64,000 bases of DNA from Aralia elata (lineage: Eukaryota; Streptophyta; Magnoliopsida; Apiales; Araliaceae): the NCBI GenBank assembly GCA_034770075.1, contig CM068384.1, positions 33,254,414 to 33,318,413 on the forward strand, written 5' to 3'. A model generated the notes under the pieces. That model was not told the DNA's origin and ran no database searches. It saw only the letters and a list, made by a program, of their open reading frames with translations. The position numbers were made by a program, and so were the translations under genes. Below are positions 12,787-24,664 of this stretch, in pieces. The stretch's first letter is position 1; every line of letters starts with the position of its first letter.

Positions 12787-14385
12787 GTAGGAGGAGGGAT
12801 CATCGGGCAGGGGTGGACAACGATGCTGCTTTGGTGTATGAAAATCAGCGTTGTCGTCCCCCCTGCTCGCCATCCGCCATCGCCACCATGCTCTGCATCA
12901 CCAGCCCGCTCGCCATCACCACCGTCTTGATAGGATTAAAAATATAAATCATTAGTCCGTATATATGTGAAAATTAAAGAGAGACTGCTAAATGAAAATA
13001 AAATAACATGCGAAATACCTGAGTAGGCGGGGGCTGATCACCTCAAGCCTACCAATAGTAGGGTAACCACCATCCGGAGCACTTCGCCACTTAACGCGGC
13101 AAACTGTTCCTATGGTAATCACGTACTCTCTACGGTGGCCCATGCTACAATATCCTGAGCTAGCTGGTGAAGGCGAGTACGACTAGGCAACTGCTGACGA
13201 CGAAAAAATCAGATCCATACGAAACCTATCCGACACATCCGTTATGACCCTCTGGAATAGCTCGTCGTCCAAGCCAACACCCATATGAGATGGTCTAACA
13301 GGTGCTCTCGGGACGCTGGCGCTAGCTAGAACCTGCGATAATAAATAGAACATTACGTAGTACATATTAATTTAAGTATGTTAAAGACATTCAAACACCT
13401 TTACTAAGTATGTTAATGACAAATGACTAACTAAACAACAAAATACACAATACTTACCGACCTCACCACCTCAAAGGACTGTGACCCAGTCGTGTGTATG
13501 ACTCAAAGCTGGCTATGATTTTTTTTTTCCTGCTCTGACTTCTTCTTGAAAATCATCATCATCCCAGTGCCGACACATAGCCTCCCAACCTAGATCAGAG
13601 ACTATGCAGGGCTGATAATCTCTGATCGTAGTCTCAGGCTGCTCACTAACTGTCCGGGCGGCCTGCTGTCTCATTTCATACAGCCAACCGACGTAGTTCT
13701 TCGCGACATGTGCAATGATAACATTGCCGTCGGCTGCTAGAGATATGCCCTCCTCATATCTAAAATAAATCTATAAAAAAGATGTATTGACATATATATC
13801 ATAATTCATTTGAACAGTGTAAATACCTATGATACTGTTAACATTAAGTTATGTAATTCGACCTACGTGAAATTCGCGTAGCACAGTGTTCATAAATAAG
13901 GCGTCATATTGCGCGTACTAGGTAAACCATATACAGCCAGTAGGCAGGTGTGTCAGGTAAATAGCGTGGAGCGTCGCCTTAGCGGTGATGTCCAAAATAC
14001 TACAATACGAGATAAATAAAATAATGTGTTATTTTAATCATGCAATCATATAAACAGGTTGTTTAATTACACTTGACATATTAAATTTGACACTTACTAC
14101 GCCGAGTCGACATCTATCCGGACAATGTGTGGCTGTGTTGGCGGCCGGCCAAATAAACCGAGGTTAGTCCCTTGCTGACGTCGACGAGCACTATCTGTAT
14201 AAGTGGAAGTGATGACATTATGTAAATATACTATTTTCATACATGTTATAAACAATTAATTAAACAAAAAGATAATTATTTAAGTTTGGAAACTTACTAG
14301 CCGATGACGACGACTCGCCCTGGGTGCCGTCTACAGATCCTGAACGGCCACCACCACGGCGACCTTCCCCGCTATGTCTAGCCAT
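12787..14385 (-). pseudogene. TNPA-like (Transposase_24) gene, multi-exon, broken
   Basis: This is the accessory DNA-binding protein gene of the CACTA element. The first exon (14,385-14,298) begins MARHSGEGRRGGGRS, a glycine/arginine-rich start usual for this family, and ends before GTAAGT. Further exons follow at about 14,190-14,096 (reading RRRQQGTNLGLFGRPP), 13,998-13,865, 13,765-13,446 (reading GWEAMCRHWDDDDF and later HTTGSQSF, matching the conserved Transposase_24 W-C-W and H-T-GS-SF pattern), 13,342-13,183 and possibly 12,925-12,787. Stops interrupt at least the third and fourth exons, so it is not functional as read. Exon limits are from visible GT/AG sites only. Confidence 0.65.
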
Positions 14386-14447
14386 ATATAAGTGTACTAC
14401 TAAAATAACCAACATTAAGTAATTAATTTGCAGTTAATTTATCTAAA

Positions 14448-17400
14448 TTAAATAACCGTTCCTATTGGTAAATTATTTAAGAAACATCTTAAGTTCAGAC
14501 TAAGTACGTCATCAAACCCGTCATAATCAAAATCAACTTCATCCTCGGATTTTGGCTCTTCTAAATCCGTATCAGTTTTGTCGTCGTTTTCTTCGTGTTC
14601 AACGATATAGTCATTGACAACCACGTCTTCCTCGTTTTCCTCAGCATCGGGTATGTCAACGAGGTCACCAACCACCACATCATCATCATTTAGTACTACG
14701 TCCCTGAGATTGCTAACTTGTTCTTGCAACTGGTCATCCATTCCAAACAAATTACTACCCATCAAAAGCCTGAGACTTCGTTGTTACAACTGTATACCAG
14801 GAGCTTCTAGAATTTACGATAGTCGGGGCGTAGTACACTTGAGTCATTTGGCTGGCTAACACGAATATGTCATCAGACTGTAGCTTTGACTTTATATCTA
14901 CCGTGACGATTCTATTACGATCAATTTTTAACACCCTTATCAGTATCAAACCAGCGACACCTAAATGTAACAACCTATTTTACCCATGTGATAATCGTCC
15001 ATAGTAATTGGACTCGGAATCTTGGTAACAGCTTCCCAACACGACAATGCTAGAATTGACTGATGTCATTTCTTTCAAGTCATCAACCTTAAATCTGTAC
15101 CCATTGACGATGCAGCGAGAAAATGAACTAATTAGTTTTGTACGGGCCTAAAATAACATCTTTAAAACGCTCATAAGCGTTATTCGTTTCAACCCTTCTC
15201 TTAAACCACTGTTGAAATTTTTCAGTAGTGAATGCTTCCAACTGTGATGCAGTTAGTCCCGGGTTAGAAGCATTCGCTTCCTCTTCGAATGAACTGAAAT
15301 AATATAATAACATAATTTAATTGTTGATTACGCGACAATAATATTAGTGTATTGACATATAATAATACATACTTGATGTATGCCGATACTTCGAGCATAT
15401 TTAGAAGCAGGTATGTAGATACAATTTTCAAATCTCTGTCGCTTAAGTAAGTCATCGTCTTATGACCAAATAGTTTAGTCGGATATGTGAATACAGCTAA
15501 CTAATCATCAACATGAGATTGGGGACCAACGACCTCATTCCTACTTAAATGATTGTGCTTAATTGAGACTACATCGTCAAAGTAGAAAGTGCAGAAGTTG
15601 ACAAGCTAGCTCTTCCTCTGTGTAGCGTTCAACAATTGAACCCTATACACGAGTTTTCTGCTTTAATCGACGCATATACCTGAAATATGATTGAACATAC
15701 TTTATACTGATAATATGAGTTATAAATATCATCAAAATTTAAGTATATATATAGACGATATTACCTCTCAAAAAGTACATCCACCGATATTGCACCGACC
15801 CTCCAAGTTTAAATTCATAAGGTAGATGAATAGACAAATGCTCTATCGAGTCAAAGAACCCTGGAGGTAAGATCATTTCGAGATTACACATTGTCAGCAC
15901 TATATTCTTCTCCATCTTCTCCACATCACTGTACCTTATTACCGTTGAGCAAAGATCCCGAAAGAAATTTGATAGTTCAGTCAAGGCAACAACAAATTTC
16001 CTAGGTAACATCTCATGAAATGTAATTGGCATTAACTTCTGCATGAATACGTGGCAGTCGTGACTTTTGAACCCAGTAAATTTTAGCTGCTCAACATTAG
16101 TGCAACAAGATATGTTAGAAGCATATCCATTCGGGAGCTGCAATGCACTTACCCACTTACAAACGTCTTCAACCTGTTGTTTGGTAAGACAAAATAGAGC
16201 TTTTGATTTTAAGTTGTTAGGTCGGAGCCATAATTCCCGCCTAATATTCATTGCCTCCAAATATTTACGTGTTTTATTAGTGTCTTTTGTTTTACCACTC
16301 CCATCCAACACGGTGTAAATTAAGTTCTCGAATACATTCTTTTATGTATGCATGACATCTATACAATGGTGGACTGATAGTGTGACCCAGTATGGAAACT
16401 CAAACCACATGGGCGAGTGTGTCCAGTTATGAGTTATTCCGTACCCGATTGCTCTCAACTTACCATGCTCCTTCCTTGGCGATGGAAATGTTAGATCATT
16501 TAGCCAGCCCGATATCTCGCTGCCTGACAAACGTCCAACAACCCCCTTTCTCTTTGTTTTTCTATTGAACTGTGCATACATCTTTTTGTAACTGTGGTCA
16601 ACATGCAAGAATCTACGAGCAGTTCCAAAGAAACTAGTTTTGTGCCCATGACGAAGTTGTATGCCTTGCACACCATCCCCCATACAAACTGGACATGACA
16701 ACTTCCCATGAGTTGACCAACTACTGATCATCCCAAGTGCCGGAAAGTCGGTGATAGTCCACAACAAAGGTGCATTCATCACAAAATTTTTCATCTCTGA
16801 TTTATCATACGTCTGAATACCCGTCTCCCACAACATCTTAAGTTCATCGACTAACGGTCTGATGTACACGTTTATGTCTTTTGTATGACTCTTATTCCTC
16901 GGTATGAATAAAGTCAAGAATAGATACGGATCCCTCATGAACATTGACGGTGGAAAATTGTAAGCTACCATGATCACTGGCCAAACAGAGTAGCGCTGGC
17001 TAAAATTATTTAATGGGCAAAAGTCATCCATAACCATGCCAATTTTAACATTCCTAACTTCCTCAACAAATTCTGGAAAATTTTAATTAAACTTCTTCCA
17101 TTTATCTCCATCTGTAGGGTGAGTCAACTGAGTAGGCACGACGTCCCTTTTTCTATGCCAAGTCATATGTTGAGCCGTGTGGGACGACATGGATAGCCGT
17201 TGAAGCCTCGACGCAAGCGGAAAATATCGTAAGATCTTCTTGGGCATACGTTTCTCCTTCCCCCCACATTTTGTCACCTTGTACCGAGGCAAGATACATA
17301 TATCATACTATCTCTTATCTCTGTCTGCCCCATAGTATAACATGCAATTTTGCTCACAAGCATCGATCTTCTGATACCCTATATTCACCCCTTGACCATA

Positions 17401-18016
17401 TTCTTCACTTCGTAATAATTCGCAGACAAAGTATGATCCTTGGGTAAAAACTCGCTGTTAAGAGCAAGCAAATCATTGAAACCTATCTCACTACAGTCAT
17501 GCTCATTCTTGAAGTGTAAGAGCTTAGTGACTGCAGATAGCTTGGTGTTCTTATCATTTTCAGGATACAATGGGACCCCCGATTCAGATAACATCTTGTA
17601 AAAGGCAACAACTGTATCATTTGGGTATTGCTGAGCACTGTCTGACGCGTGCTCGTTTTCAGCCCAATTTATATTGTTAGGCCCATAAGCATCGACCAAC
17701 ATCTCCACGACATCATAGTTATTGGCGTATGAATCCCCGAAACAGGTTGCTAAGCACTATTGCTCAGTTCCCTAAACTAAGTTGATTCCCCGTGATGAAT
17801 TCATACAGAATACCCATCCACAATCCCATGGAAAAATAAGTCGAATTTAATCTCGTCAGCTTTCTTCCAGATCAGGTTTTTACACTTGACACACGGGCAT
17901 CTCATATTTCCGTTCGGATTATTAGCATGTTGGATTGCTTTGTTCAAAAAGTTACACACCCCATCACTATAAGCTGAGACTAATCCCCTCCCATCAATGG
18001 CTATCTTATTGTACAT
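14448..18016 (-). pseudogene. TNPD-like CACTA transposase (Transposase_21), broken
   Basis: This is the catalytic transposase gene of the CACTA element. From its N-terminus it shows a Transpos_assoc-like block with CPCVKCKN (18,016-17,801), a linker (17,708-17,385), a block with KKILRYFPLASRLQRL (17,292-17,083), the Transposase_21 core (17,037-16,342; SVWPVIM, LLWTITDFPALG, GKLSCPVC), a DUF4218-like block (16,311-15,739; PPGFFDSIEHL then GGSVQYRWMYF), a DUF4216-like block (about 15,313-14,755; DIFVLASQMTQVYY) and an acidic tail (14,765-14,448). The order matches plant TNPD genes. The blocks lie in different frames with several stops, and possible introns near 15,320-15,740 are not resolved. 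The sequence start is near 18,016; a better upstream start is not evident. Confidence 0.85.
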
Positions 18017-18420
18017 CTAACTCCGGTTGGCTGACATCTTTAATATACAGAACAAAAGACACATTCAGAACAGAGATATTCATGTATATATGTGGTCCAT
18101 GCATGGATTATATGTTCCTAGTATTTCCACTCTACAGGGGTTAGACTTCTATCCCGTTCCTGAATGCGTATGCTCACTAGTGCCAACACCTTCAACACGT
18201 TTCTTTTGTTTCACGAAAAATTTGGCAGCATCTCCCTATGGTCTCCAAATACACGAAATAGACTAAGATAACTTAATCTAAGTATGTACTCGAAGAACAT
18301 GTAGAGATAACAGTCGAAAAATCCTAAAAAAACGTACTTAACCCATTGGCACCGGCCTAAGCAAGAGACATAACATCTAATAACAGTCTCAAACTGGGGA
18401 CTATTTGACATTACTCCTAA

Positions 18421-18890
18421 TGACTAAATGTCAAACGGATTTCTAAGCTCCAAACTATACTACATGCACATGTATATATACAGTTTATTGTAATTGTGAA
18501 AAACTAAGCAAATATTACTTATTTTATTTTTTCAATGATAAACTAAGTAAATACTACTCAGTTTAATATAAGTACTCATTTGAATATATTATACTATTTG
18601 TACTTTATTGTATGTACAGTGAAACTAAATAAATGCTACTTAGTTTATTATATTATATTATATTGTATTATAATACTTTATATTATTTTTTTAAATAATT
18701 TTTTTAATTAATTTAAAATAATGTAATTTATATTAATTTAATATAATTTATCTAATTACTTTAATTTATCGTAGTAAATTTACTTTATTTTTATTTTATT
18801 TTATTTTATTCTTTTTCATTTTATTTTGTATTATATTATATTATATTATATTATATTATTTAATTTAATTTAATTAAGTTAGTTTATTTT
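18421..18890. repeat. AT-rich microsatellite region
   Basis: Runs of (TTATA)n and (TTTTA)n occupy about 18,640-18,880. No coding content is seen. It sits between the truncated CACTA element and an LTR scrap and may mark the deletion or insertion breakpoint that removed the CACTA right end. Confidence 0.7.
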
Positions 18891-19141
18891 AATTTCAGAA
18901 AATGAGAGTGTAGCTAAGACTAGCCGGAGAATGGAGTGATAGTCCGAGCTGTAATTTTAGTAATCCTCATTATATTGTAAAATAGTGTGGCAATCATTAT
19001 TGTGAGGTTTTGAGTATGCATATTGTCGTAATACATACGACATTGTAATAGTTGTAAATAGGAAAGTTTGTATTTGGATTTTGAAGTATGTATTTTGGCG
19101 ACTCAAAATGGATTGTGTGGACCTATTTTGGGGGCGTCACA
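18891..19141. repeat. LTR terminal fragment, inverted relative to the 61.7-kb LTR
   Basis: Read on the minus strand from 19,141, it starts TGTGACGCCCCCAAAATAGG and continues with GTCCACACAA and TGAGTCGCC blocks, the same as the LTR that starts at 61,673 on the plus strand. Downstream blocks such as GGCTAGTC and GGACTATCACTCCATTC-like sequence are also shared. It is about 250 bp and truncated at the AT microsatellite. Confidence 0.7.
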
Positions 19142-20100
19142 TATTAAATCTTTTTACGTAATGAGTCATATTATATATTGTGAAATTTTTTAACCAAACT
19201 TGCGACATATGTGGATATATATGAGATAAGTAGGAATTAAAAATATTTTTACCTTCATTTATTTTATACACATTGATTACAGTCTAATTTAGTCACATAT
19301 TTATCGACATGTATATCATTTCTCTTACACAATCATCAATAAAAACTAAATGTTTTGCGAAATATTTTTTTTAATGAGACTCTTTTTAAGTAACGAAATA
19401 TGATTTGCTTTGGGTTTGGCAAATATTTACCTAATCAAAAATTACAGAAAAAATAATTACTTGATCACATCATTTTGCTGATTTTTTTTTTTGGGATAGA
19501 AATCAAATCAACAAAAAAGTAAAGGTACCAACACTGCGTGTGAACTGTGAAGGGGACAAACAAGGTCTCCCCCTTTTCCTTTTCTTATCATTCTTTATTA
19601 ATTATTAGCTAGGGTTTAAGAGATAAGTCTATACAGAGATACAAACCTCATGACGGATATGGCTGTAGGGTAATTAATTAATTGCCAAAAATGTGAGCAC
19701 AAATGCCAGGAGGCAATTTCCATGCGAAAAATAAAAAATAAAAAATCTCACCTTGCACCAACGAGAACTTCGTGGGTGGTCTAAAATTGAATCAGTAATC
19801 ATGTTGGCGTAAAAGAAAGTTGCATGATTTGTACCCCAAAAAAAAGTTGCATGATAAAATTTGGTTAATTTAAGCTTAGTAATTTCGAATTTGATAAAAG
19901 AGAGTGATATTTTTACAGATAAAACAGATTTTTATTTTTATTTTTTTAATTATAAATTCTTCTTCCATATTTGTGACATTCACGTTGTTGTTTTACATGA
20001 GGTGATTTTGTAAAAATATTTATTGTATTGTAAAATTATTGAACATTTATCTTTATATAAAGCGACTCTGGGTGTTGATGACGTTAGTTTGTGATTTTCT
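19142..20100. repeat. Flank repeat, copy A (second half)
   Basis: It aligns with 44,967-45,900: both contain AACTTGCGACATATGTGGAT, AGGTACCAACACTGCGTGTG, AGATAAGTCTATACAGAG and GATATGGCTGTAGGGTAATT. The differences are mostly substitutions and small indels. No gene recognised. The first half of this unit is missing at this copy. Confidence 0.75.
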
Positions 20101-20599
20101 GTCACATCCTTTTAAACGCATACAATTAGGAAGAGGGCAAATCGTAATAATAGACACCACAAATACTCATGAAAAAAAATCATATTCTAAACTCAGCAAT
20201 AAAATATACAGATTTAAGTAATTTTTCAATACGTACAACGAAATAATAAGTCACTATGATAACCTAACCACCAAATCTAAAAAGATCTATTGTTGTCAAT
20301 CCAATTCGCGTATCGAAAAATTTTCACAGACAAGAAAAATAATCTCCAAAACGAAGAAAGCAATCTCACAAAGAGATGATAATGAAACTCTCCCAAAAAA
20401 ATAAAATAAAAAAATAAAATCAATCACCTCGTTGAGAAAATAATTCTTACGAAATAGAATAAAACAAGCTTCGCAAGAAAGGAGAAGAAATTATTACTTG
20501 ACAATAAAGAGCAAAGTAAAAGAGATTTAGGGGAGGGTTTTTTCAAAATAAAAAAACCTCTCTAAATGTTAAACGGATAGGTTCTTGGTCAAAGAGAAG
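20101..20599. repeat. Flank repeat, copy B (first half), cut by Tat element
   Basis: It aligns with 44,370-44,885 (shared blocks GAAGAGGGCAAATCGTAATA and AATAATAAGTCAC). The unit is interrupted by the Tat element at 20,600 and resumes at 42,050. No coding content identified. Confidence 0.75.
20595..20599. repeat. Target-site duplication of Tat element (left)
   Basis: AGAAG directly before the left LTR. The identical five bases follow the right LTR at 42,050-42,054. This proves a single clean insertion into flank repeat B. Confidence 0.9.
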
Positions 20600-21140
20600 T
20601 GTTAACGTCAAGAATTGGTCCACGCGCCTCAATCACCAAGAGCGCGTCAATCCTGCACAGAAACGAAATCACACTCAGAGTTCCGGGCGGTTTTGCCGCC
20701 GAGGGATAGCTCCGGTGTGAGAATAAGTACAGGCTGAACAAGGTGTGTAACAATGGAGGTATATTACTCTAGTACGGTAAAATGTTGGTTACCTCTTGAA
20801 TGAAATGAACCTCGTATCTTATAGTAAAACACCTGCCACGCTTATCCCTCGAGACCCGGGACCCCTTCTTCCGTCCAATATCATGGGCTTATACTGAACT
20901 TTATTAAAAGGAGATAGACGCCATATTTTCTCTGGACATACGCCTCGGGAACACCAGTCTGACATTCCAATTGTTCTTGACAGACTAGAAGTGACCCCCA
21001 CGTGGGGGGCGCCGACCCATCACCTCACCAGGGCCCACTACCCAATGCTTATTGGGCTTACTGATTTGTTGTGACACTTGGGCTTTGCCAATTTGTAATA
21101 TTTGGGCTTTTATTAAACCTTGCCAATTCACCCCGCAACA
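20600..21140 (-). repeat. Tat element 3' LTR (left copy)
   Basis: 541 bp, TG...CA ends, near identical to 41,509-42,049. The inner flank GCCCCCAGTC (read inverted GACTGGGGGC) is a short candidate polypurine tract. Confidence 0.92.
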
Positions 21141-21475
21141 TTGCCCCCAGTCTTCTGATGCAATGGGCCATTGTATTAGAAGAGTATAACACCCAAGGCC
21201 CATTATTTAACTGGAAAGCCCCGGTCCTAAATGCTCAAAAACGGCTCTGGCATGTATTTACCGTTTCCCTTCCTTTTAGCACCCACTATGTCATACGTGG
21301 GGAAGCGTGCGGGAAGCCAAAGGGCGGTCATTAAAACCTTACTCCTTCAAAAAGAGACCGCCACATTTCGAGCCTCCACACTCTCTCTCTTAGTTTCGCT
21401 GATTTCTCTGCACTTGCATTCTCTGCACACGTTTTCTCTGCAACCCACCTCACAATTGGGAACGTGACTGTTCCG

Positions 21476-23613
21476 ATGGCTGGTTCAAAGACTGTTTCTC
21501 AGGCCCGAGTCGAGATGATGATCAAGGAATACTCGGATGAAGGAACTTATGCCCACATCAACACTGTCTCCACCATCGGCCCAAAAGACTTGGAAGGGAT
21601 CCGCAAGCTGTATTGCATCCCTACTAACTATGACATCCGCGCCCCTCTCCACACCGAGCGGATGTACCATCATCCCGATGGGTGGACCGCTGTGTCCCTT
21701 AGCGTCCTCAAATATGGGGTACGTCTTCCCCTCCACGCCTTCATCATTACTCTCTTGAGTTTCATCGGAGTCGGCTTCGCCCAGTTGGTGCCAAACTCCT
21801 ACATCCACATCATCGCCTTCATTGCCTTCTGCCATGAGCTCGACATCGCTCCCACCATCGACCACTTCTTCACCATCTTTGTCATGAGCCGATCTAGGGA
21901 AGCTGGGTTCCGGCAAATCAACAGGCAGTCGAGTAGGACCCTTGAGAAACGTCCACTGATAAAAACCCCTTCGAGCAACAAGGGCTGGCACTCGTTGTGG
22001 TTTTTTGTCAAGGGACCCAGCTTTCGGGAAGTTCATAACTGGGCCGAATCCTCTCATGACAATGTGGGCCTCGGGGAGATCTCGCACGTTCGTCTTCAGG
22101 AGTTAGGGAAGCTCCTGGAGAAGCTGCCGAAGAAGGAGTGGAGCCTCGAAGTCCTGAGCGACCCGAACTGGTTGTACAGCCACAAACGTAAGTCCTGACT
22201 ATTTTGGGTAAATGCGTGTATCGCGTTAAGTTCTCTTTTACTGATCAAGTCGTTTTTTTGTGTGCAGTACTTCTCATCAAACCGTCTTCAATTCTAGACG
22301 TTGGCCATTCATCAGCTGATCCTGCCGAAGAGACAATCTTGCCGTCTGAACCCACAAGTCGACCCCCCTAGTTCTGCCAATAACTGCCATCCCGATGGTC
22401 CGACCTTCAGCCGTCCCTACCAGCATCCTCGACATCCCCCCATCCGAGAGGGCCAATGTCCTTCTAGTGAAACGAAAGAGGTTGGCGAAGACCGCTGAGA
22501 AGACTGCCCCTCCTAAAGTCGTTCAGACTCCTCAGCCAGCTCTCCCGATCATTCTCCCAACTACTGAAGACCTCTGAACTGAACCTCCTACTGCTGAGAT
22601 CCCATCGGCCGACCCGCCAGTGGTTATGGTCCACCGTGTCGACCCACCAATGGACGAAGCCCAGTCTCCCGATCATCGGCAGGAGCGCGAAGGCTCCACA
22701 TCGGGACCCCCGGCCAAACGGCAACATGTCGCTTCGGCTCCAGGACAACAATCTCCCATTCATGTCCAAGACAGTCCCAGCCCCGCGACGTTGTGGCCGG
22801 TGGGTACACATGATTTTCCCTTCGACCTTATGGACACCTTTGCTTTGCCGGAGGATGGCGATAGGTTCGAGGACTCCGGCCTTCAGGATCTGGCGGATAT
22901 GCACGTCATCTATATGAGCCGAGTAAGTATTTGCTTTATTTAGTTCTCCTTCTGAGCTTGTATTGGATATGTGTGTGAACGTGTTAGCCTTTTGTCTTTG
23001 TCTTTAGGCCTGTGCTGCTGCCAGTCGGCTTCGTCGTCAGGTTGCTCACTCCGAGGCAAGGCTGAAGGAGTTCGAGGCCGAAGCATCCCGGCAAGAGGCA
23101 AGGCGCCTATCTGCTATGGCCGGTTGGAAGAAGGAGAAGGAGGAGCATGCCAGGATCTCGGCCCAACTGGAGGAGCTTCGGGCCGAAGTGGCCAAGCTAA
23201 AAGAAGAAGCCATTGAGGGAGAACAACGCCGAGCTACACTCGCCGATAACTGCAACCATCTGCAGCGGGAGTGCAATGAGGTGAAAGGGGAGTGCAACGA
23301 CTTGAAGAACGAGTTGCACTCCGTATCCAAAAAGCTCGAGAGCGTTGAAGTAAAGTTCAAGCTTGTTGAGGAGGAGCGCGACGCCGTAGCCAAGGGTTTC
23401 GCCGAATACAGGGCATCGACACCTTTACCAACCGAAGAGCTCAAGCGGATGTTTATCCAGGAGTATCGCAGTTCGGCCGAGCTGATCGATGTGGTGGCAG
23501 AGCAGTTCAACCTGGGCTATCAGGACGCCCGAACTAAGGATAAAGAGAAGATGCAGCTGAACAAGCTTGACCCCTCCATTCTAGATTCTTCAGATGATGA
23601 GGCCGAAGCGTGA
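21476..23613 (+). pseudogene. Antisense additional ORF (aORF) of the Tat element, three exons
   Basis: This gene is coded opposite to Gag-Pol and converges on it (Pol ends at 23,785, this gene at 23,613). Exon 1 is 21,476-22,187 (ATG at 21,476, donor GTAAGT), exon 2 is 22,268-22,922 (acceptor TGTGCAG, donor GTAAGT), exon 3 is 23,008-23,613 (acceptor CTTTAG). The N-terminal part has a hydrophobic segment (about residues 90-125), the middle is Pro/Ser rich, and exon 3 is a long coiled coil rich in Glu, Lys and Arg. The intended length is about 657 residues. Two lesions are visible: a six-C run near 22,366 that shifts the frame, and a TGA at 22,575. Such aORFs are known in Retand/Grande-like elements and have no proven function; many genomes carry them as 'putative plant transposon protein'. 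No catalytic motif seen. Confidence 0.75.
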
Positions 23614-23784
23614 TGCTGGTTCATCTTTTTGTAATGATTTTTATCAAGTTTTTATGTAAATATTTCTACCTTTTGTGGACAAGACTTCAGTATTTAATGA
23701 ACATTCCATTTGCATTCAAACATTTGTCTTCATTATGTTACATCAAAATTACAGAGTCATTGAAGAAACTGCTCATCATGCAGC

Positions 23785-24664
23785 CTACTGATAATACTTT
23801 CTAAGCCTTCCCGCATGCCAAGTGTTTTTGACTTCTATTCCATCCATAGCCCGAAGCCGGTAAGTTCCTGGCTTCGGCACTTCTACGACCTCATAGGGCC
23901 CCTCCCAATTTGGCATTAGTTTGCCAAGATTTTGGGGCGACGATGCCTCCACCTCTCGAAGGACTAAGTCCCCAACTTAAAACCTCCTTAGCCTCACGCC
24001 TTTATTGTAATGAATGGCCGTCCTCCTCTGGTAGACTGCTAGTCTTACCATAACCGATTCCCGAACCTCTTCTAATAAATCAAGATTGAGGCGAATGCCT
24101 TCATCATTGTATAACTCTTTAAATTGGCTGACCCGGAGTGAGGGGGATCCGATCTCAACCGGAATGAGAGCATCGGTCCCGAAGGCCAGTTTGTATGGCG
24201 AATCTCCAGTCGTAGTTCGGGGAGTGGTCCGATAAGCCCATAGGACACTGGTTAATTCTTCGGGCCATCTCCCTTTGGCTTCGTCTAGTCTTCTTTTGAT
24301 CCCATTGAATAGAGTCCTATTGGTGACTTCTACTTGGCCATTGGATTGAGGGTGGGCAACCGAGGTTTTCCGATGTTGTACGTTCAAGTCTTTTAAGAAC
24401 TCTTCAAACTTCGATCCCACAAATTGACGGCCGTTATCAGACACAATCGTCATCGGGATGCCAAATCGGAATACAACAGACTCCTTGAGAAACTTTAGGC
24501 ATTCTTGCTCTGTGATCGTCCGAAGTGGTTTCGCCTCTACCCATTTAGTCATGTAGTCTATAGCCACTATCACAAAACAAAACTGTCCCTTTGCCTTCGG
24601 CAATGGCCCCAAGATGTCAATCCCCCACATGGCAAATGGAATCGGGGATAAGACACTGTACAAC
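23785..24664 (-). pseudogene. Tat element Pol, C-terminal part: integrase core
   Basis: This is the continuation of the polyprotein after the nested insertion. It holds the integrase catalytic core: D in WGIDILGP, D in IVSDNGRQF and E in QSNGQVEVTNR, giving the DDE triad, followed by the C-terminal region ending WHAGRLRKYYQ at the natural stop (23,785-23,787). One TAA at 23,977 interrupts it, most simply a former CAA. Removing the nested element and one copy of its ACAAC duplication rejoins the reading frame with 36,458 onward. No chromodomain is seen, as expected for Tat elements. Confidence 0.88.
24660..24664. repeat. Target-site duplication of nested chromovirus (left)
   Basis: ACAAC immediately before the LTR. 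The same five bases follow the other LTR at 36,453-36,457, inside the integrase gene of the Tat element. Confidence 0.92.

Larger units (their letters stand above)
12111..18420 (-). mobile_element. CACTA (En/Spm) DNA transposon, right end missing
   Basis: The left end starts with CACTATAAGAAAAAGGCTC, a CACTA terminal inverted repeat, followed by a dense field of TCCGTCGGAA motifs in both directions. Inside, on the minus strand, are remains of the two standard genes: the TNPA/Transposase_24 type (12,787-14,385) and the TNPD/Transposase_21 type (14,448-18,016). A matching TATAGTG right terminus could not be found downstream of 18,016 before the AT microsatellite, so the 5' end of the element appears lost. 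The right boundary given is where CACTA-like sequence can no longer be argued. Confidence 0.85.

Noticed and set aside
21485..22087. 200-codon minus-strand ORF
   Set aside because: Shadow of exon 1 of the antisense gene; no splice logic or family similarity.
23046..23510. Ser-rich 154-codon minus-strand ORF
   Set aside because: Shadow of the Glu/Lys-rich coiled-coil exon on the plus strand.
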